Positions 1 through 11,848 of a stretch of 64,000 nt of DNA are shown piece after piece; position 1 is the stretch's first letter, and each line of letters starts with the position of its first letter. Position numbers and translations under genes: made by a program. Origin of the DNA: Distichodus sexfasciatus (Eukaryota > Chordata > Actinopteri > Characiformes > Distichodontidae); the NCBI GenBank assembly GCA_032718565.1, contig JAVGVS010000241.1:203501-267500 (forward strand). The letters are read 5' to 3'. Below the pieces are notes generated by a model. The model worked only from the letters and a program-made list of their open reading frames with translations. It did no database searches and was not told the DNA's origin.

Positions 1-230
1 GGCATTTATACAGCTGCATTGTGCATCGCAATGAAAAGTTTCTAAAGCTCTAAAATCAGATTTAGCTCATATTGGTGAATTTCACCTCATATGACACAGA
101 TCCATTCTTGAGGCAGCGTCACTCAGCTAGTCTTCCCCAGAGAGAATGTAGGATGGTAAATCTGCCTCCTTTGGTACCTTATTTTGGTTTAGTTTAGTTT
201 AGTTTTGCAGAGTATGCTTCAACTAATCTT

Positions 231-1514
231 TAGACATGGCACAATACCACTTTTTTATGTCCGGTACCAATATTGTAAATTTGGATTTGGATATCTGCTG
301 ATATGATATAAATCTGATACACCCTAAGTCTTTTTTAACAGAAAATGTGACCTCCACGCAAAACCAGTCGTGCTTGTCGCAGAACGGAGGTTTTGTGAAA
401 AACTAGCGCTTATGTTGCGTGGGGTAAAATTTTGGATTTTTTGTTCTTAGTGTTTTGAAACAGTGGAAGGTCTATACTGTAAAACTTACCCTTTCCATCC
501 TAAAAACGTGACTTTCTTTGAGGTGAGGAATTCAATTCCAGCAGAATGTTAAAAGTTTGTGTTTTGACCGGCTTACTCCAATATTTACGTAAATCCAATT
601 AGTTGACGAGCGGAAGATGAGCCCGAATCATCTCCGCTCTCTGCAGTTCAGAAGCTAACCTAACGCAGGTAGACTATCCGTGGCTGTGGATGCAGCGTGA
701 GGCTACCGTGAATGCAACGTGAGCCGTACACCGCATCTTCGTTACGCTCAGGAGTGTTACGTCAGATAGTCAACTTCAAAGGCAGATTTCTCCGCTTTCA
801 CTTGGCGTGACAGGAGAAAACCCGGATTTTGAATGTTGATATCTCAGTCATATGTCGTCTCATTCATTCATATAGGTATCAAGTTTTCAAGCTTGATTTA
901 TGCCTTCATGAACACACATAATAACTCCATTTTGGGGAATTTTATGCATAAAACAACTGGTTTTGCTGTGAGGGTCAAATAATGCTTTTAGTATTGGCGT
1001 TCCGAATACATGACTGGAGATTATTCTTGTTATACTTAAGGTATTACCTTCGACTTAAATACTGCTTTCCTACAAAAACAATGAATAATTACACACCAAT
1101 ATGTACTGTATGTGCTAAATTATTTATTATTAAAATAATATCTCAAAAATTATTTCTTAAACACAGTTGTGTAATTTAGTGATGGTCCCTAATCCTGCGG
1201 CACTAAAACCATCAGGAACACAGAGATTGTGAGTGAGAGCTGGTGTTGTTAAGGAAATTAAACAGTATAATGGTGTGATGTGTTTTTGGGGTTGTAGTGT
1301 GTTGTGCTGTTTTGTTCTGCTCATTGTCATATCAATATGGAGGAATTAGTGTGAATGTCAAACAGTAAACCAGCTTTACCGCAGTAACACTTCCCATGCA
1401 GCATTTGTGCATTTACATATCGGCTCCGTGATATCGTGCTCAATGCCACCGACATCTCGGGATCCAGTTGCTTGAGTCGTTATTGGACCCATATCCTATC
1501 CATGTATCTCTTTA
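231..1514 (-). mobile_element. hAT family B, nested with A, 8-bp TSD
   Basis: The element is flanked by a perfect 8-bp duplication, ctaatctt at 223-230 and 1515-1522. Read on the minus strand it matches the B copy at 23387-24051, including the 'cagtaacacttcccatg' interior. It is interrupted by element A at 347-976. Confidence 0.8.
347..976. mobile_element. Family A inverted-repeat element, copy 1
   Basis: It starts gtgacctccacgcaaaacca and ends with the inverted counterpart ctggttttgctgtgagggtc. It is flanked by aaat at 343-346 and 977-980, and shares its interior with 19089-19734. There is no coding capacity. It sits inside element B. Confidence 0.8.
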
Positions 1515-1790
1515 CTAATCTTGTTAATTTTACATGGTAAAATCAGTCCCTCCTAGATTTCATGTGGGTCTTTTTGAGATTGTTGTAGCGAATGCCTGAT
1601 TTTTTCAGCAGTTTTCTTAAAAAAATTGATGAAGTTTGTAGGATGTTTTCAATCTTTCAGTTGTAATAGTTGTGAGCAAGTCAGTTGTGGAAATATTTCA
1701 GATTTTGTCCGCTCTTTATAATGATTCTTTAACAATGAATTATTAAGAAGGGAACAAAACCACCATTCTTTTTATTAACCATTTATTAAC

Positions 1791-1912
1791 CACGCTGCGG
1801 TGTGTTGGCCTCCCAGCTTGTTCCTGCCTTTGTGTCTGGGTTCCCCGATGGGCTTCACTCTCGCAACCCCAGTTGGGATTAAGTGTTTCGTATGATGAAT
1901 GAATGAATAATC
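1791..1912 (+). mobile_element. S3 SINE 3' fragment
   Basis: Carries the 'gcggtgtgttgg...ccagttgggattaag' 3' region and ends in an (aatg)n tail. Confidence 0.6.
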
Positions 1913-3367
1913 ATTTATCATTTATTTTTTGAAGGTAAATGAGGCATTTTAATTACTGCTTCCATGCTTCTACATAACAAGGAAGCAAGCTTGCTGACGA
2001 TGGCTCTGCTTTAGGAAACGACACTGGTCAAAATTGCATAACAATTGTGGTAATTGGTCAAAATTGCACAGTAGTGAGGAATTCAAAGTTAATACTTCAC
2101 GAATCCTGGAGGCTCTGGTAAATTAGTTTGTTATAGTGTTTAAAGGAAGATTTGTCAGTTATGTCTTTAATCAGAGTAAATGTGCTAAAGCTAGTTTGGC
2201 GCTTGCCTTATCTAGTAGATACTGCAAGTTCTGGATGTATCGTTGATTTACAAGTGCCTCTAAATCCCATACTTATAAAGTTTTTGTACTTACAGTAGGG
2301 CTGTAACGGAACATTATATTCGTTCAACTGGCTACGAAATTGGCATATGATGTCGCATTTGAGAATACACGGTACGACGGAGAAGACGCGATTAAAGTAC
2401 TGCGGAACTAAATTTACAAGTGTGAGTTTCATACGGAAACATTAAACAGCGACCTTAAAAAAGTTTAGCTTCAAGCTGATTCGCATCTCATGAGAGCGCT
2501 CATAACATGACTACTGAAAACGCAAGTGCACAGATGAGCTGGAAGACCCGCCTGCGTCTTTTAAATCAAGCCTGTGGGATTATTTTGGGTTCCCAGTGAA
2601 TTACTAATTTCTATTAATAACACTAGATGTTTCAGTTGTTTTTTGTCATCCACATGAAAAATATAAGCAAGAGTGTTTGTTTCTGTTAATACACTGCTGT
2701 TTATTTAAAATAAACGAAAAACAAAACTAAGCCTTTACGTTTAGAATTTTTGTCACAAATTGTTGTATCGGAACCCACATGAACGAGCACAAGGTTCTGT
2801 AATATTGCTGATTGGCAAGATCGGGGGCTTCCTCTCCGGTCTCCTTTGGCCCCGTCGTGCAGTCAAATCTCTCTGAGTTGCAAACATTGAGGCTTGCAGC
2901 ACCACGAGAGTGGCGGGGGCTTGGAGAGCTCATTTGCACATAATCAGACGTCTGGCTTCCGTTCACAGTGCTCGGTTGGTGGGAAAATTAGAAGACTCTC
3001 AGCGGAGGCTTCAGCCCACTCGGCCCCAAGAGCAGCACAAACACGGACAGCTGGAGACTACGCCAGTTTACTCACTTACCCCGTAAACGGTTCATCACGA
3101 AAAGCAATTTCATCAGCTGTAATGTTTAGGTTTTTTACTCTTCTTTTGTATTACATGTCACCCCTGCAGATGTCTGCTTTAATGCAATTGGAAAGGGTTA
3201 TTTAGAGAGCGTTTGAGTGCCGTGCCACTTGTACTGACGCTTGCAAGAATACTCGGTGATGTGAGATGGTTAGCAGTGTTTAAAAGCAAATGGAAATTTT
3301 TATTTATGTGCAACTTACGCACCAGGCTGATCACAATGCTAATGTGCCTTTGCACAGACCAGTGGGC

Positions 3368-3549
3368 AGGTGATGGTGGTGGTGTGGTTAGGACACGGCT
3401 CTGCACCAAGAGGTCGTGGGTTCGAATCCAACCTCCAGCACTCCCGAAGCAAGGCCCTTAACCCAAGTTGCTCCAGAAAACAGTCCCCGAAATTAGAAAT
3501 GAAAGGGGCGCTGGATAAGAGCCATTAAATGCCATGAATGTAAATAATA
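3368..3549 (+). mobile_element. S1 tRNA-derived SINE
   Basis: B box 'gtgggttcgaatccaacc', then the shared body 'aaggcccttaacccaagttg' and a degenerate 'ggataagagc...aatgtaaat' tail. Confidence 0.75.
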
Positions 3550-3711
3550 AACGAAGGCTGATGAATAGCCTCTGAGATGCAAAAAACAGATGCTTTCATT
3601 TGCAGCACGACAAGTATTCTCTTTTCTAGACTGTTCTGTGATTATTGGCTCACTGATTATTGGGGTTGATATTTAAGACTTGAATAGTTTAATAGTCAGT
3701 ATCAGTCATTT

Positions 3712-3812
3712 TTAAACCAATTCAGTCATTATCTTAAACGCTTAATCCCTATCGTCAAGGGGACAGGAGATATCCCGGCATTAAGGGCACAAGGCGTAAC
3801 ACCAACACCCTG
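3712..3812 (-). mobile_element. S3 SINE 3' fragment, reverse
   Basis: Reads as the inverse of the S3 tail, 'cagtcattatcttaaacgct'; diverged. Confidence 0.45.
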
Positions 3813-3886
3813 AGAGATTTAAAACCAATATGGCTACAATTATCTATAACCGCTATTAAGCCAATTTCAGATGCGGGTTGCCTCTT

Positions 3887-4291
3887 GGCCTCGCTTACAC
3901 TGTCAGTTAAATGTGACCCACTCCGATTTTGCTCATATGTGACACAGATCGGATCTGTTCCATGACAGTGTAAACTGGAAAAAAACGCATGCATTCGGAT
4001 ATTTTGAGATCGTTTCAGGCCTCGTTCATATGTGGAAATAAATTAGATATAAATCAGATATGTGCCAATGCGACTGTCATGTAAACAGGCAGATCGGATT
4101 TTCCTAGGCATTGCGTCCTATACGTCATTAAAACTGCAACAATTTAGTACTTCATCGGCGGTTTACCGACGCCCAGGTACTTAACGGATATGTGGGTCAC
4201 AATTTAAAAACGTGTAAACAGAAGGTCAAAAAAATCGGATATAGGCAACAAATCAGAATTGAGCATCAAGACCTGCAGTGTAAACGAGGCC
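3887..4291. mobile_element. Family N inverted-repeat DNA transposon
   Basis: The left end ggcctcgcttacactg pairs with the right end cagtgtaaacgaggcc. It is 405 bp, non-coding, with repeated 'cagatcggat' motifs inside. No clear target duplication. Confidence 0.7.
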
Positions 4292-4523
4292 TGTCACCAC
4301 TCTGATGTGTTAGACTTATGAATTTAGCTTCTGAAGGCACAGAAACTGGAATTCCTACACTTTGTGTTAAGAAAATTATCTAATAATAGAATTAAACATA
4401 ATTAGACTTTTAAGTAAGATTTTGTGTTGGAGTGTTTGTTAAAGGAATTTGACACCAAATTATCATTTTACATTAGTTCAAAATATAGGTGTATAGATTA
4501 GATTAGTAATGGTCAGTATCGCA

Positions 4524-4768
4524 GTAGGGCAGCAGGTTTAATGGTAGGGTGTTTCATTTCGGGATCAGAAGGTCGCAGGGTTCGAATGCAGGACCGTTAC
4601 CACTGAGGTGCCTATGAGCACAGTACCGCCCCAAGCACTGCTCCCCGGCTTTTGTTAGCTGCTCCACTGTCACTGCCCACTTCACGCCATGGGTTAAAAT
4701 GCAGAGTTCACATTTGGTTGTGGTGCGCTTGTGCTGTGGTGTGTTCACAATGACAATAATCAATCACT
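4524..4768 (+). mobile_element. S2 SINE
   Basis: Full-length copy with B box 'ggttcgaatgc', 'taccactgaggtgc', 'ccaagcactgctcccc' and the end 'tggtgtgttcacaatgaca'. Confidence 0.75.
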
Positions 4769-4888
4769 TTCTAAAAAAGAAAAAGAACCCCATCGGACCT
4801 AATTCACAGTTCTTGTCCAACTAACATCATCTCCAGCGTGACTGAGCAATTTTTGGGTTAAGGGCACAGTGCTGAAAAAGGAGAAGGC

Positions 4889-5080
4889 AATGAGGCAGTT
4901 GGTTGTGTAACGGTAGAGAGGCTGACCCCAGATCAGAGGATCACCAGTTCGTTCTGGGAGTAAAGGTGCCACTGAGGTACTCATGAAGAAGGTATCGTCC
5001 TCAAGCACTGCTCCCCGGGCGCTGCAAGTCAGCTGGCCACTGCTCCTTCTGTTCGGTGTTTCCAATGACAAATAGTCCTG
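4889..5080 (+). mobile_element. S2 SINE, diverged
   Basis: 'ggcagttggttgtgtaacgg' head, 'gccactgaggtactcatgaa' and 'caagcactgctccccgg'; it has lost part of the 3' end. Confidence 0.7.
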
Positions 5081-6829
5081 TAACATTTTGATTCATATGT
5101 GTGTTGTAAGTGTAAAAGTACTGTATGTCTGAACTTCTTGATGCAGTATAAATCCACCGTTTTCAGTACTCTTTATACTCTTTTGAGAACTTGCAAAAGA
5201 ATCCCACTTAACGATTTCGATTCGATTGAAACAAACCCATAAGGCTGAAACTCCTGATGCTGAGCTTTATCCCAACTGCTCTGTAGACACTTGAAGTGTT
5301 TCGAGCACAGGTTTCTTCGGCCGCCTGGGGACACCTCGCAGGCACAGTGGCATCTCCGAGGCCCTGTCCATCCTCAAGAGCCATCCCCCATCCCCACCAC
5401 AGTAGCAGTGTACAGCCACACCCATACTGCTCTAGCTGCGCCTGCAGCAGTGTCACAAAGGGACCGGTGTTCTGACATCGAACCTGTCAGCCTCAGCCCA
5501 GCCTGCAGGTCATTTGACTGTGCAGACCGCCTGCTCGATGCATTTTGTAAAAGAGCCCCGTGGTTTGGGGACTTGGCGGTTCTTGGGCAAGCTTGATAGC
5601 AAACTAGTATCAGACTTTGGCAGGGGATGTGATGCTGTTATGAATAACACAGGATGAGAGGTGTTAGATTTTTGGGGGCGCTAGATATGCTTTATTCAGC
5701 TTTATTTCCAGTGGAGGAATTTTCAAAGCTGACATTTTAGGACGCACTCCATTGCAATTTTTGGCCGATCTGGACATCTTTTTGTGTTCGCCGACAATTT
5801 ATTTTTCCGACACCGATTTTTTTTCCCAGATAACAGAAATTCAGAGCTGCTCCGAGTAATCGACGACACCGGCACAAAAAATTAGGTTTCAACTTTTTTA
5901 ATGTAACGCAGTAGTTACTTTCCCTGTTTATTAGTTACTTTTATAATAGTGACATATAATAGTGGCAGCTCTCTACAGCAAATACAAAACAAAAAATCTA
6001 ATTTCTTTTAATATAATGCTTTATTTTCATAACAAATTTTCTATCCAAATTTAAATAAATAAAATGTAACTCGTAAAATGTAACAACTCTGTAACTCCGG
6101 ACGCCCGAAAAAGTAACGCTCACTTGGCATTGGTAGTGTATTTTGGGCAGAGGTGTTTGTCAGATTTCTGGAAGCTGTTTCTCAACTATGGAAAACGGGT
6201 TGATCATCTAGTGATCATCTTGTGATTGACTTGTTTGTGCATCTGTGTTTATGTTGAATTGGGGACAGACAAGTGGGCAAGGGGAGCCATTGATTGCGTG
6301 CTTATTAAACGTGTAAGACCTAACTATTAAATTATAATTATAAGGTTGATAAACTATAACTTGTGTTTAATCTACCTGTTCTTCTCCTCCATCATCTCTG
6401 GTTTTTTCTGTAAAAACTGTCTGTAGTGTGCAGTCAATCACAAGACCAGGAGCCATCGCCAAGGGATTCAAAGTAGTTAGAAGCTGCCAAACCCTGCCCC
6501 CTAAACTGCCAAACCCGCCTTTCAAACCGCTGCGGCGAGAGGTCTCACTAGAGCAAAAAGCCATTGCCGGGTAAATTTACGCACGGATCACATTTAACAC
6601 ATCGAGAGGAAAAAGACATTCATGAGGAAAAATACAGTTCAAGACACACATATCACAACGCCAAGACTTATCTCTTAATTTGTGCTCTCGAAGTTTTCAG
6701 CATTTGCGCCATGACTTTCTGGAACGCGATGCCTGCGAATTTTTGCGTCCATTTTGCGTGCTCTAGTTTTGCATTGATGTGACGCCATACTACTTAATCT
6801 AAATTCATTTCTTTTGCCGCCAAGACGAT

Positions 6830-7032
6830 GTCACCCCATTCAAAGTGAATGAGAAACGCCCGCTGAGCTGCATATGAAGCTGCCTGAATGCGCTGAAGTG
6901 GCTGTGCTGTAAGTAATGCGCATGCGCAAGATCGGTTTGAAATCGGCAATACGTGTGAGTGATCGGCCGATCACCTATCAGACCAAAAATCGGCCGATTT
7001 CGATCGCTGGCTGATCGATCGGTGCATCCCTA
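6830..7032. mobile_element. hAT 3' end (tgcaccgat type)
   Basis: Repeated 'atcggccgat' motifs end in 'gatcggtgcatcccta', a typical fish hAT terminus. I could not fix the left end; it may lie as far back as about 5700. Confidence 0.55.
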
Positions 7033-7160
7033 CTGACATTTTCATTCTGCTGTTTGAATATAATTAGTGACTCAAAAAAACAAAGAATTTAAAATGACGG
7101 TAAAATCTAATAAACAATTGCAGAAATATTTGTATCTGTATATTGTATCTTATGAACGAT

Positions 7161-7810
7161 CAGGGCTGTGCAATATGACCAGAATATATATCACTATATC
7201 TTATTACATATCCCAGTAACAATGATACAGTGATATAATAATATATTACAGTATAGTACATTTTCTGTAAAATCACAAGCAAAATCCCGTGTCTGTGCGC
7301 ACTCAACTCTGACTGCATGTGCCCTCGAAACACTCTGCATGCTCATGTGGGACACCAAAGGTGCCGCAATTTGCCTATATTTTTACACAATTGACAGTAG
7401 AACACCCATTTTTTTCATTGTTTTATTAGTTAAAAACATATTTTTCCACGGTGTTTTAATATACCAGCGCTTTTTACGGAACTCTACTTAGGTGCCTTTA
7501 AGGTGGATTGTAGCACCTTTGGCATTCTGTAGATTTGAGCGTAGATCAGAGTCGAGCGTTCCAGCAACAAAGGTTCCACTGCACGCTCAGAATTAAGGGA
7601 CAGATATAACGCCATAGTATTGTCTGTGCCTCCATCCACATGGCACTGTGGTGACTGCTGTAAACCCTGCAGTCCCTACTCATCATTTTACAAACCATGT
7701 AAAAACACTTCTGCAAACAGTGTATAACACTGAATAAACAATACAGTATAAAATGATAGACGTTTTGACTTGGTCATCCTTTATATTTCATCATATCGCA
7801 CAGCCCCCTG
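7161..7810. mobile_element. hAT-like family L, complete copy
   Basis: The TIR cagggctgtgcaatatg pairs with catatcgcacagccccctg; 650 bp, non-coding. Its interior at about 7489-7545 supplies the uninterrupted version of the site where element E landed in a second L copy near 42.3 kb. Confidence 0.7.
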
Positions 7811-8011
7811 AATAACTGCAGTAATTATAATAATGACTAGAGGCATTTTCACAAGAAATTTTTTTGCAGCAAGAGGACTAGGGTTAGACTTGCCACATAA
7901 TGACAATCACATAAAAAATCCTGTTTATGACGCAAACGACACCGTTCAAAATGCACTCAGTTTAGTATGTCATTGAACACAAAGGGGAAATAACGGAAAA
8001 AGGAAAAAAGA

Positions 8012-8293
8012 CAACTCGAACGAGTGCACATAGCAAAAACGTGTATGAAAACACACTACACCGCTATAACCCATGCATTTTACAGTTGAAACAGCGTTTC
8101 TAGTGCAAAATCTGCAGGAGGAGTGGAAAACGAAATATTGACGCAAAAAATGCATTTATTTGGGCGGAAAAATATACAGAACTCGTGAACGAGTGCATGT
8201 ATCGCCAACGTGAACGAAAGCAACATACACCGCTATAGGCCGCGCGTTTTAGAGTTGGAACGGCGTAAAAAAAAACTGTAGGAGGAGTAGCGG
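8012..8293 (+). repeat. Diverged tandem duplication, about 168-bp offset
   Basis: Units at 8012-8124 and 8180-8293 share 'acgagtgca', 'acaccgctata' and 'tgYaggaggagt' in the same order. Function unknown. Confidence 0.65.
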
Positions 8294-8409
8294 CGCCAAA
8301 ACTGGGTGGAATAATAATAATAATGATGATAATAAAACGAAGAACAATTTGGGATTGCATAATAATAATTTAAAAACTATGAGGTAAAATAAACTAGAAA
8401 ACTATTAAA

Positions 8410-8545
8410 CTTGTGGATATGGGAGCGGATGACCTAGTGGTAGGATACTTGCCTATGAACCAAGAGGTCGAAGCTCTGTCATACTTCTAGAACTACCACC
8501 ACTTGGTTTCTGAGTAAGACCTTTAATCCAAAGCTGCTTCACAGA
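8410..8545 (+). mobile_element. S1 SINE, diverged
   Basis: 'gacctagtggtaggatact' (A box), then 'gagtaagacctttaatccaa'; the B box is degraded. Confidence 0.65.
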
Positions 8546-9220
8546 GTCTGCAAAATGCTGAAAAAAATCATTATTAAATCACCGGAGCTCTTCTCCTTAA
8601 GATTAAGATTCTCCCTAATATTTATCACTTTCTTTGTCTCTCAGTATTTATTTAAAGAGTTGGTAAAATTAAGCTTTCTTCCATATCATTGTTTTAATTC
8701 TGAACAATGTTTTAGACAGTTGTTAGATGATGATTGAAGTCACCGAAGTTGATTTGAGGTAATAAGAATGAAAAACACTTTTTGGACAATCCAACATATC
8801 ACACAGTGACCCAGGAAGTTCTGGCAAAACCTATTTGAGGAAAAATCTATTCATTCTTTCTCAAATACTGGCACTGCCACAATCAGTCGAAAACACATTG
8901 TCTTTTTCACACGCTCACCCTCCCTCTTTAGTTTCACCGTCGGAACGCTCGCAAAGCAAACGGAGTTTGAAGAGCCTGGAGGGTTGGCCGACCCAAATAT
9001 TTCTCCCTGTTTTGATTTTCTTTCCCCGCTGTGTTTTGTATTCATGCCTTTTTATTTTCCTCCTACAGCTCTTAATCTTTTGTTGTGTCACTGCTCTGCC
9101 GTCCCCAAGGGCTAATTTAGGAACAGCAGATGCGTTGGTTTTAAATGAAGATATTAAAGTCGTTTTCGTGTCTTTATTGACTTGTGTGAAGCTGTTTTTC
9201 TGTTTTCTGCCTTTTCTCAG

Positions 9221-9296
9221 CGGCTCTGCGATGAACGTCGCCTACGGGGAGGAGGAGATGAAGCGCTTCCTGGAAGAGGCGGCTCAGGTATCACAG
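9221..9296 (+). CDS. cps1: cps1 window exon 1 (ATP-grasp domain 2)
   Basis: This exon encodes GSAMNVAYGEEEMKRF and nine more residues, ending in VSQ. It follows acceptor 'ccttttctcag' and ends at donor 'gtgagc'. Its first base completes a serine codon, so the upstream intron lies after the second base of that codon, and the exon ends in phase 0. The sequence matches human CPS1 from about residue 1136, just after the conserved RPSYVLSG loop of the second ATP-grasp fold, which phosphorylates carbamate in the mitochondrial matrix. Only the 3' part of the gene is in the window, so the glutaminase-like and first synthetase domains cannot be judged. That means CPS I (ammonia-using) and CPS III (glutamine-using, common in fish) cannot be told apart here. 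Confidence 0.95.
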
Positions 9297-9717
9297 GTGA
9301 GCCGTCCACGTCTCTCACCCCGGGTCACTCCGATATCCATCTAGGGTGGCACAGGAAAACTTCATCGTAAACCAGGTCCACAGAGTGTGATGAAAGTACA
9401 AAAGCCTAATAACGGTTCCCCGAGGATTATGATCCATGACACTCCCAACGAGAGTGCAGCCGTCACACGTGCAAAAACCCCAGACAACAGAAATGCTCAA
9501 AGCACTTTTTCATTTAAAGTTTGTTCAGGCAGTTTTCCCCAAAAGTGTTCTTTTAAGCCTCAGAGGAGTTATTGATTTTAATTTTCCTTTCCCGGGAGGT
9601 TGCTCTCTTAAATTCTAAGAGTTTCTACTGAGCACTTTTATCCCATGTTTAGCTTGTGCCATCTCAGTGTGTTATTATTTAACAGCCTGTCTGAGTTCTT
9701 CTCTGTCTTGCTAATTC

Positions 9718-9900
9718 TGGCCTAGTGGTAGGACACTCGCCTAGGGACCCAGAGGTTGTGGGTTCGAATCCGACCTCTGGTGTTACCAACACTGGGTCCC
9801 TGAGCAAGACCCTTAACCCTAAATTGCTCTCAGGGGGACTGTCCCTGAAATTAGGAATAAGAGCGTCTGCTAAATGCTGTAAATGTAAATAAATAAATTA
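9718..9900 (+). mobile_element. S1 tRNA-derived SINE, best copy
   Basis: A box 'cctagtggtaggacactcg', B box 'gtgggttcgaatccgacc', and the L2-type tail 'gcgtctgctaaatgctgtaa'. Confidence 0.85.
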
Positions 9901-9961
9901 TTCAGAATATTTCATTATGAAAATTTAAGAAAATTTTCAGCTCTGTAGCCCTGTTGTCTAG

Positions 9962-10905
9962 GGCAGTTGGGGGTGTAACGGCTGGGTTAACACGTGATCA
10001 GAAGGTCGTCGGTTCGAATTCCGGACCAGGAAAGTTACCACAGAGGTACTTATGAGCAAAGCACCGTCCCCAAGAACTGCTCCTTCATGGACACTGATAT
10101 AATGGTGTGTAATGTGTAGAGGTGAACAATATATCGATTATTGGTTGATGCCGACATCCAGTATTTTTCATGCTTAAATCTACAGATCCCGATAAATGAG
10201 GAAGGCAGAGTCGAACGTGAGTGCAGACAGAGTTGAATGCGTGAGGACAAGATATTTTGCTCACTGAAGTTCCACTGCCCGCTCAGAATTTTGGCACCAA
10301 AATAACGCTATAGTTCTGACATTGTATCTCATATCCATTTGACATGACATTTCCAGTGTAGTGCACATTTTAAGAAAAAGTCATTTCCCGCACTATGTGG
10401 TGTACCAAGTAAAATAGGGCGCGTGTGACACTCCGTGTGCACTACCTAGTGTCTAGAGAGCCGTTAAGCTACAACCCCGGCTATTTCCTGAGTATAAATG
10501 TATGGTTAGGGCGCCTTTATCTATCATACTATTAAGTGCAGCAGTACGCGGCTCGGGACACAGCCCATGTGTAAGACATTCTCTAAGTGAGGCAAACATT
10601 CCACTGTGTGCTCAGATTTTTGGCACAAAATAACGCCATACATTTTAAGACAGAAGTCGCGGGCCGTGTAAAATCCCACCTCGGACTTTGGGCATGCCTG
10701 GCGTAAGCGCTACCTTTCCCACGTACAAAAAAATGCTTCATCAAATATCGACTAAAAATATCGGGCAAATTTAAGCATTAGTCCGAGGCTGATGACTTAA
10801 AAAAATGAACACGGTCCGATATGGTCCAGATTCCGATATGATTCCGGATATCATCATGCATCCCTAGTATTGTGCTGCAGTGAGTGTGTTCAGCAACATA
10901 CAGCG
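9962..10905 (+). mobile_element. S2 SINE split by hAT F
   Basis: The S2 head and body (9962-10116) stop at 'gtaatgtg' and the S2 tail resumes at 10867 with 'gtattgtgctgcagtgag'. The interruption is element F. Confidence 0.7.
10117..10866 (+). mobile_element. hAT family F inserted in S2
   Basis: Ends 'tagaggtgaacaatat' and 'catgcatcccta'. The 8-bp flanks gtaatgtg (10109-10116) and gtattgtg (10867-10874) match at 7 of 8. The interior 'gacacagcccatg' is shared with 40093-40879. Confidence 0.75.
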
Positions 10906-11379
10906 GCGTTGCACGTCAGTTTCAACTTCCAGGTTATAAAAATAAATATCCTGGTGAGAGAGTCACTGTGGTCAATAAATGATGAACAGTGATGATGGAC
11001 TTCCAGGGGAATGACATAACTGTACTTATTGACAGAGAGAGGTTTATAGACTGGTCACCAACAAGGTGAAATTCCAAAAATGGCCAGGTGAAGTCTCTGT
11101 TGATCAAGTCCATGGTGGTGTTTTTGTTTGTCGTCGTTTACCTGGACAGTATTTATGGGTGGCCAGTTAAGTTATTAAACACGATATGCAATTGGAATGT
11201 ATTGACATGAATAATATCTGACGTAACGGTTCCTGGAAAATGATTTTCTGTGTAAACACACAGCCTTCTGATGCACTCAATTAGCCTGCGTTCACTTCAA
11301 CTCTGGCTCCGAGGCTCGTTTCGTTAGTTTGAATCATCATCTGCCTCCGTCCATTTCTCTCTCACGCAGCACAAACGTG

Positions 11380-11401
11380 CGCGCACACACACACACACAC
11401 C

Positions 11402-11432
<31 letters not shown>

Positions 11433-11808
11433 AGCACAAACACATACTCTCTTTCTCTTAGTCTGCCTTTCTCTCTTTTTTCTCTCTCTCTTTCTTTTTC
11501 TCTCTCTTTGTGTCTCTTTTTTCTGTCTCTCTTTTCTCTCTGTCTCTCTTATTCTCTGTCTCTGCTTCTCTCTCGCGCGATCCCTCTCTCTGTCTTTCTC
11601 TCTCATTGTCTCTCTTTGTCTCTCTCTCTCTCTCTCTCGCTATCTCTCTCTTTGTCTCTTTCTCTTTCTCTTTCTCTCTCTCTCTCTCACCCAGCACAAA
11701 CACACACTCTCTTTCTTTCTCTCTCTCTTAGTCTCCCTTTCTCTTTTCTCTCTCTGTCTCTCAATCCCTCTCTCGCTCTCTTTTTATCTCTCTCCTTGTC
11801 TCTCTCCT

Positions 11809-11848
<40 letters not shown>

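Larger units (their letters stand above)
1..9220 (+). other. cps1: Upstream cps1 intron (partial), no exon seen
   Basis: The exon at 9221 starts with a splice acceptor in mid-codon, so the preceding sequence is inferred to be intron of at least 9.2 kb. I looked for the expected preceding exon, which should encode a stretch ending in RPSYVLS, and did not find it. The block holds nested transposons B and A (231-1514), SINE pieces, the N element (3887-4291), a hAT end (to 7032), the L element (7161-7810) and a tandem duplication (8012-8293). The stretches 1515-1790, 1913-3367, 5090-5700 and 8546-9220 show nothing I can assign. The open frame that reaches the exon from 8835 is intronic. Confidence 0.8.

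Noticed and set aside
5281..5600. GC-rich 101-residue frame (starts 5291)
   Set aside because: No recognisable protein and no splice signals; treated as intron.
8835..9220. Coding extension upstream of window exon 1
   Set aside because: The frame is open but the residues do not match CPS1, and a good acceptor at 9220 marks the exon start.
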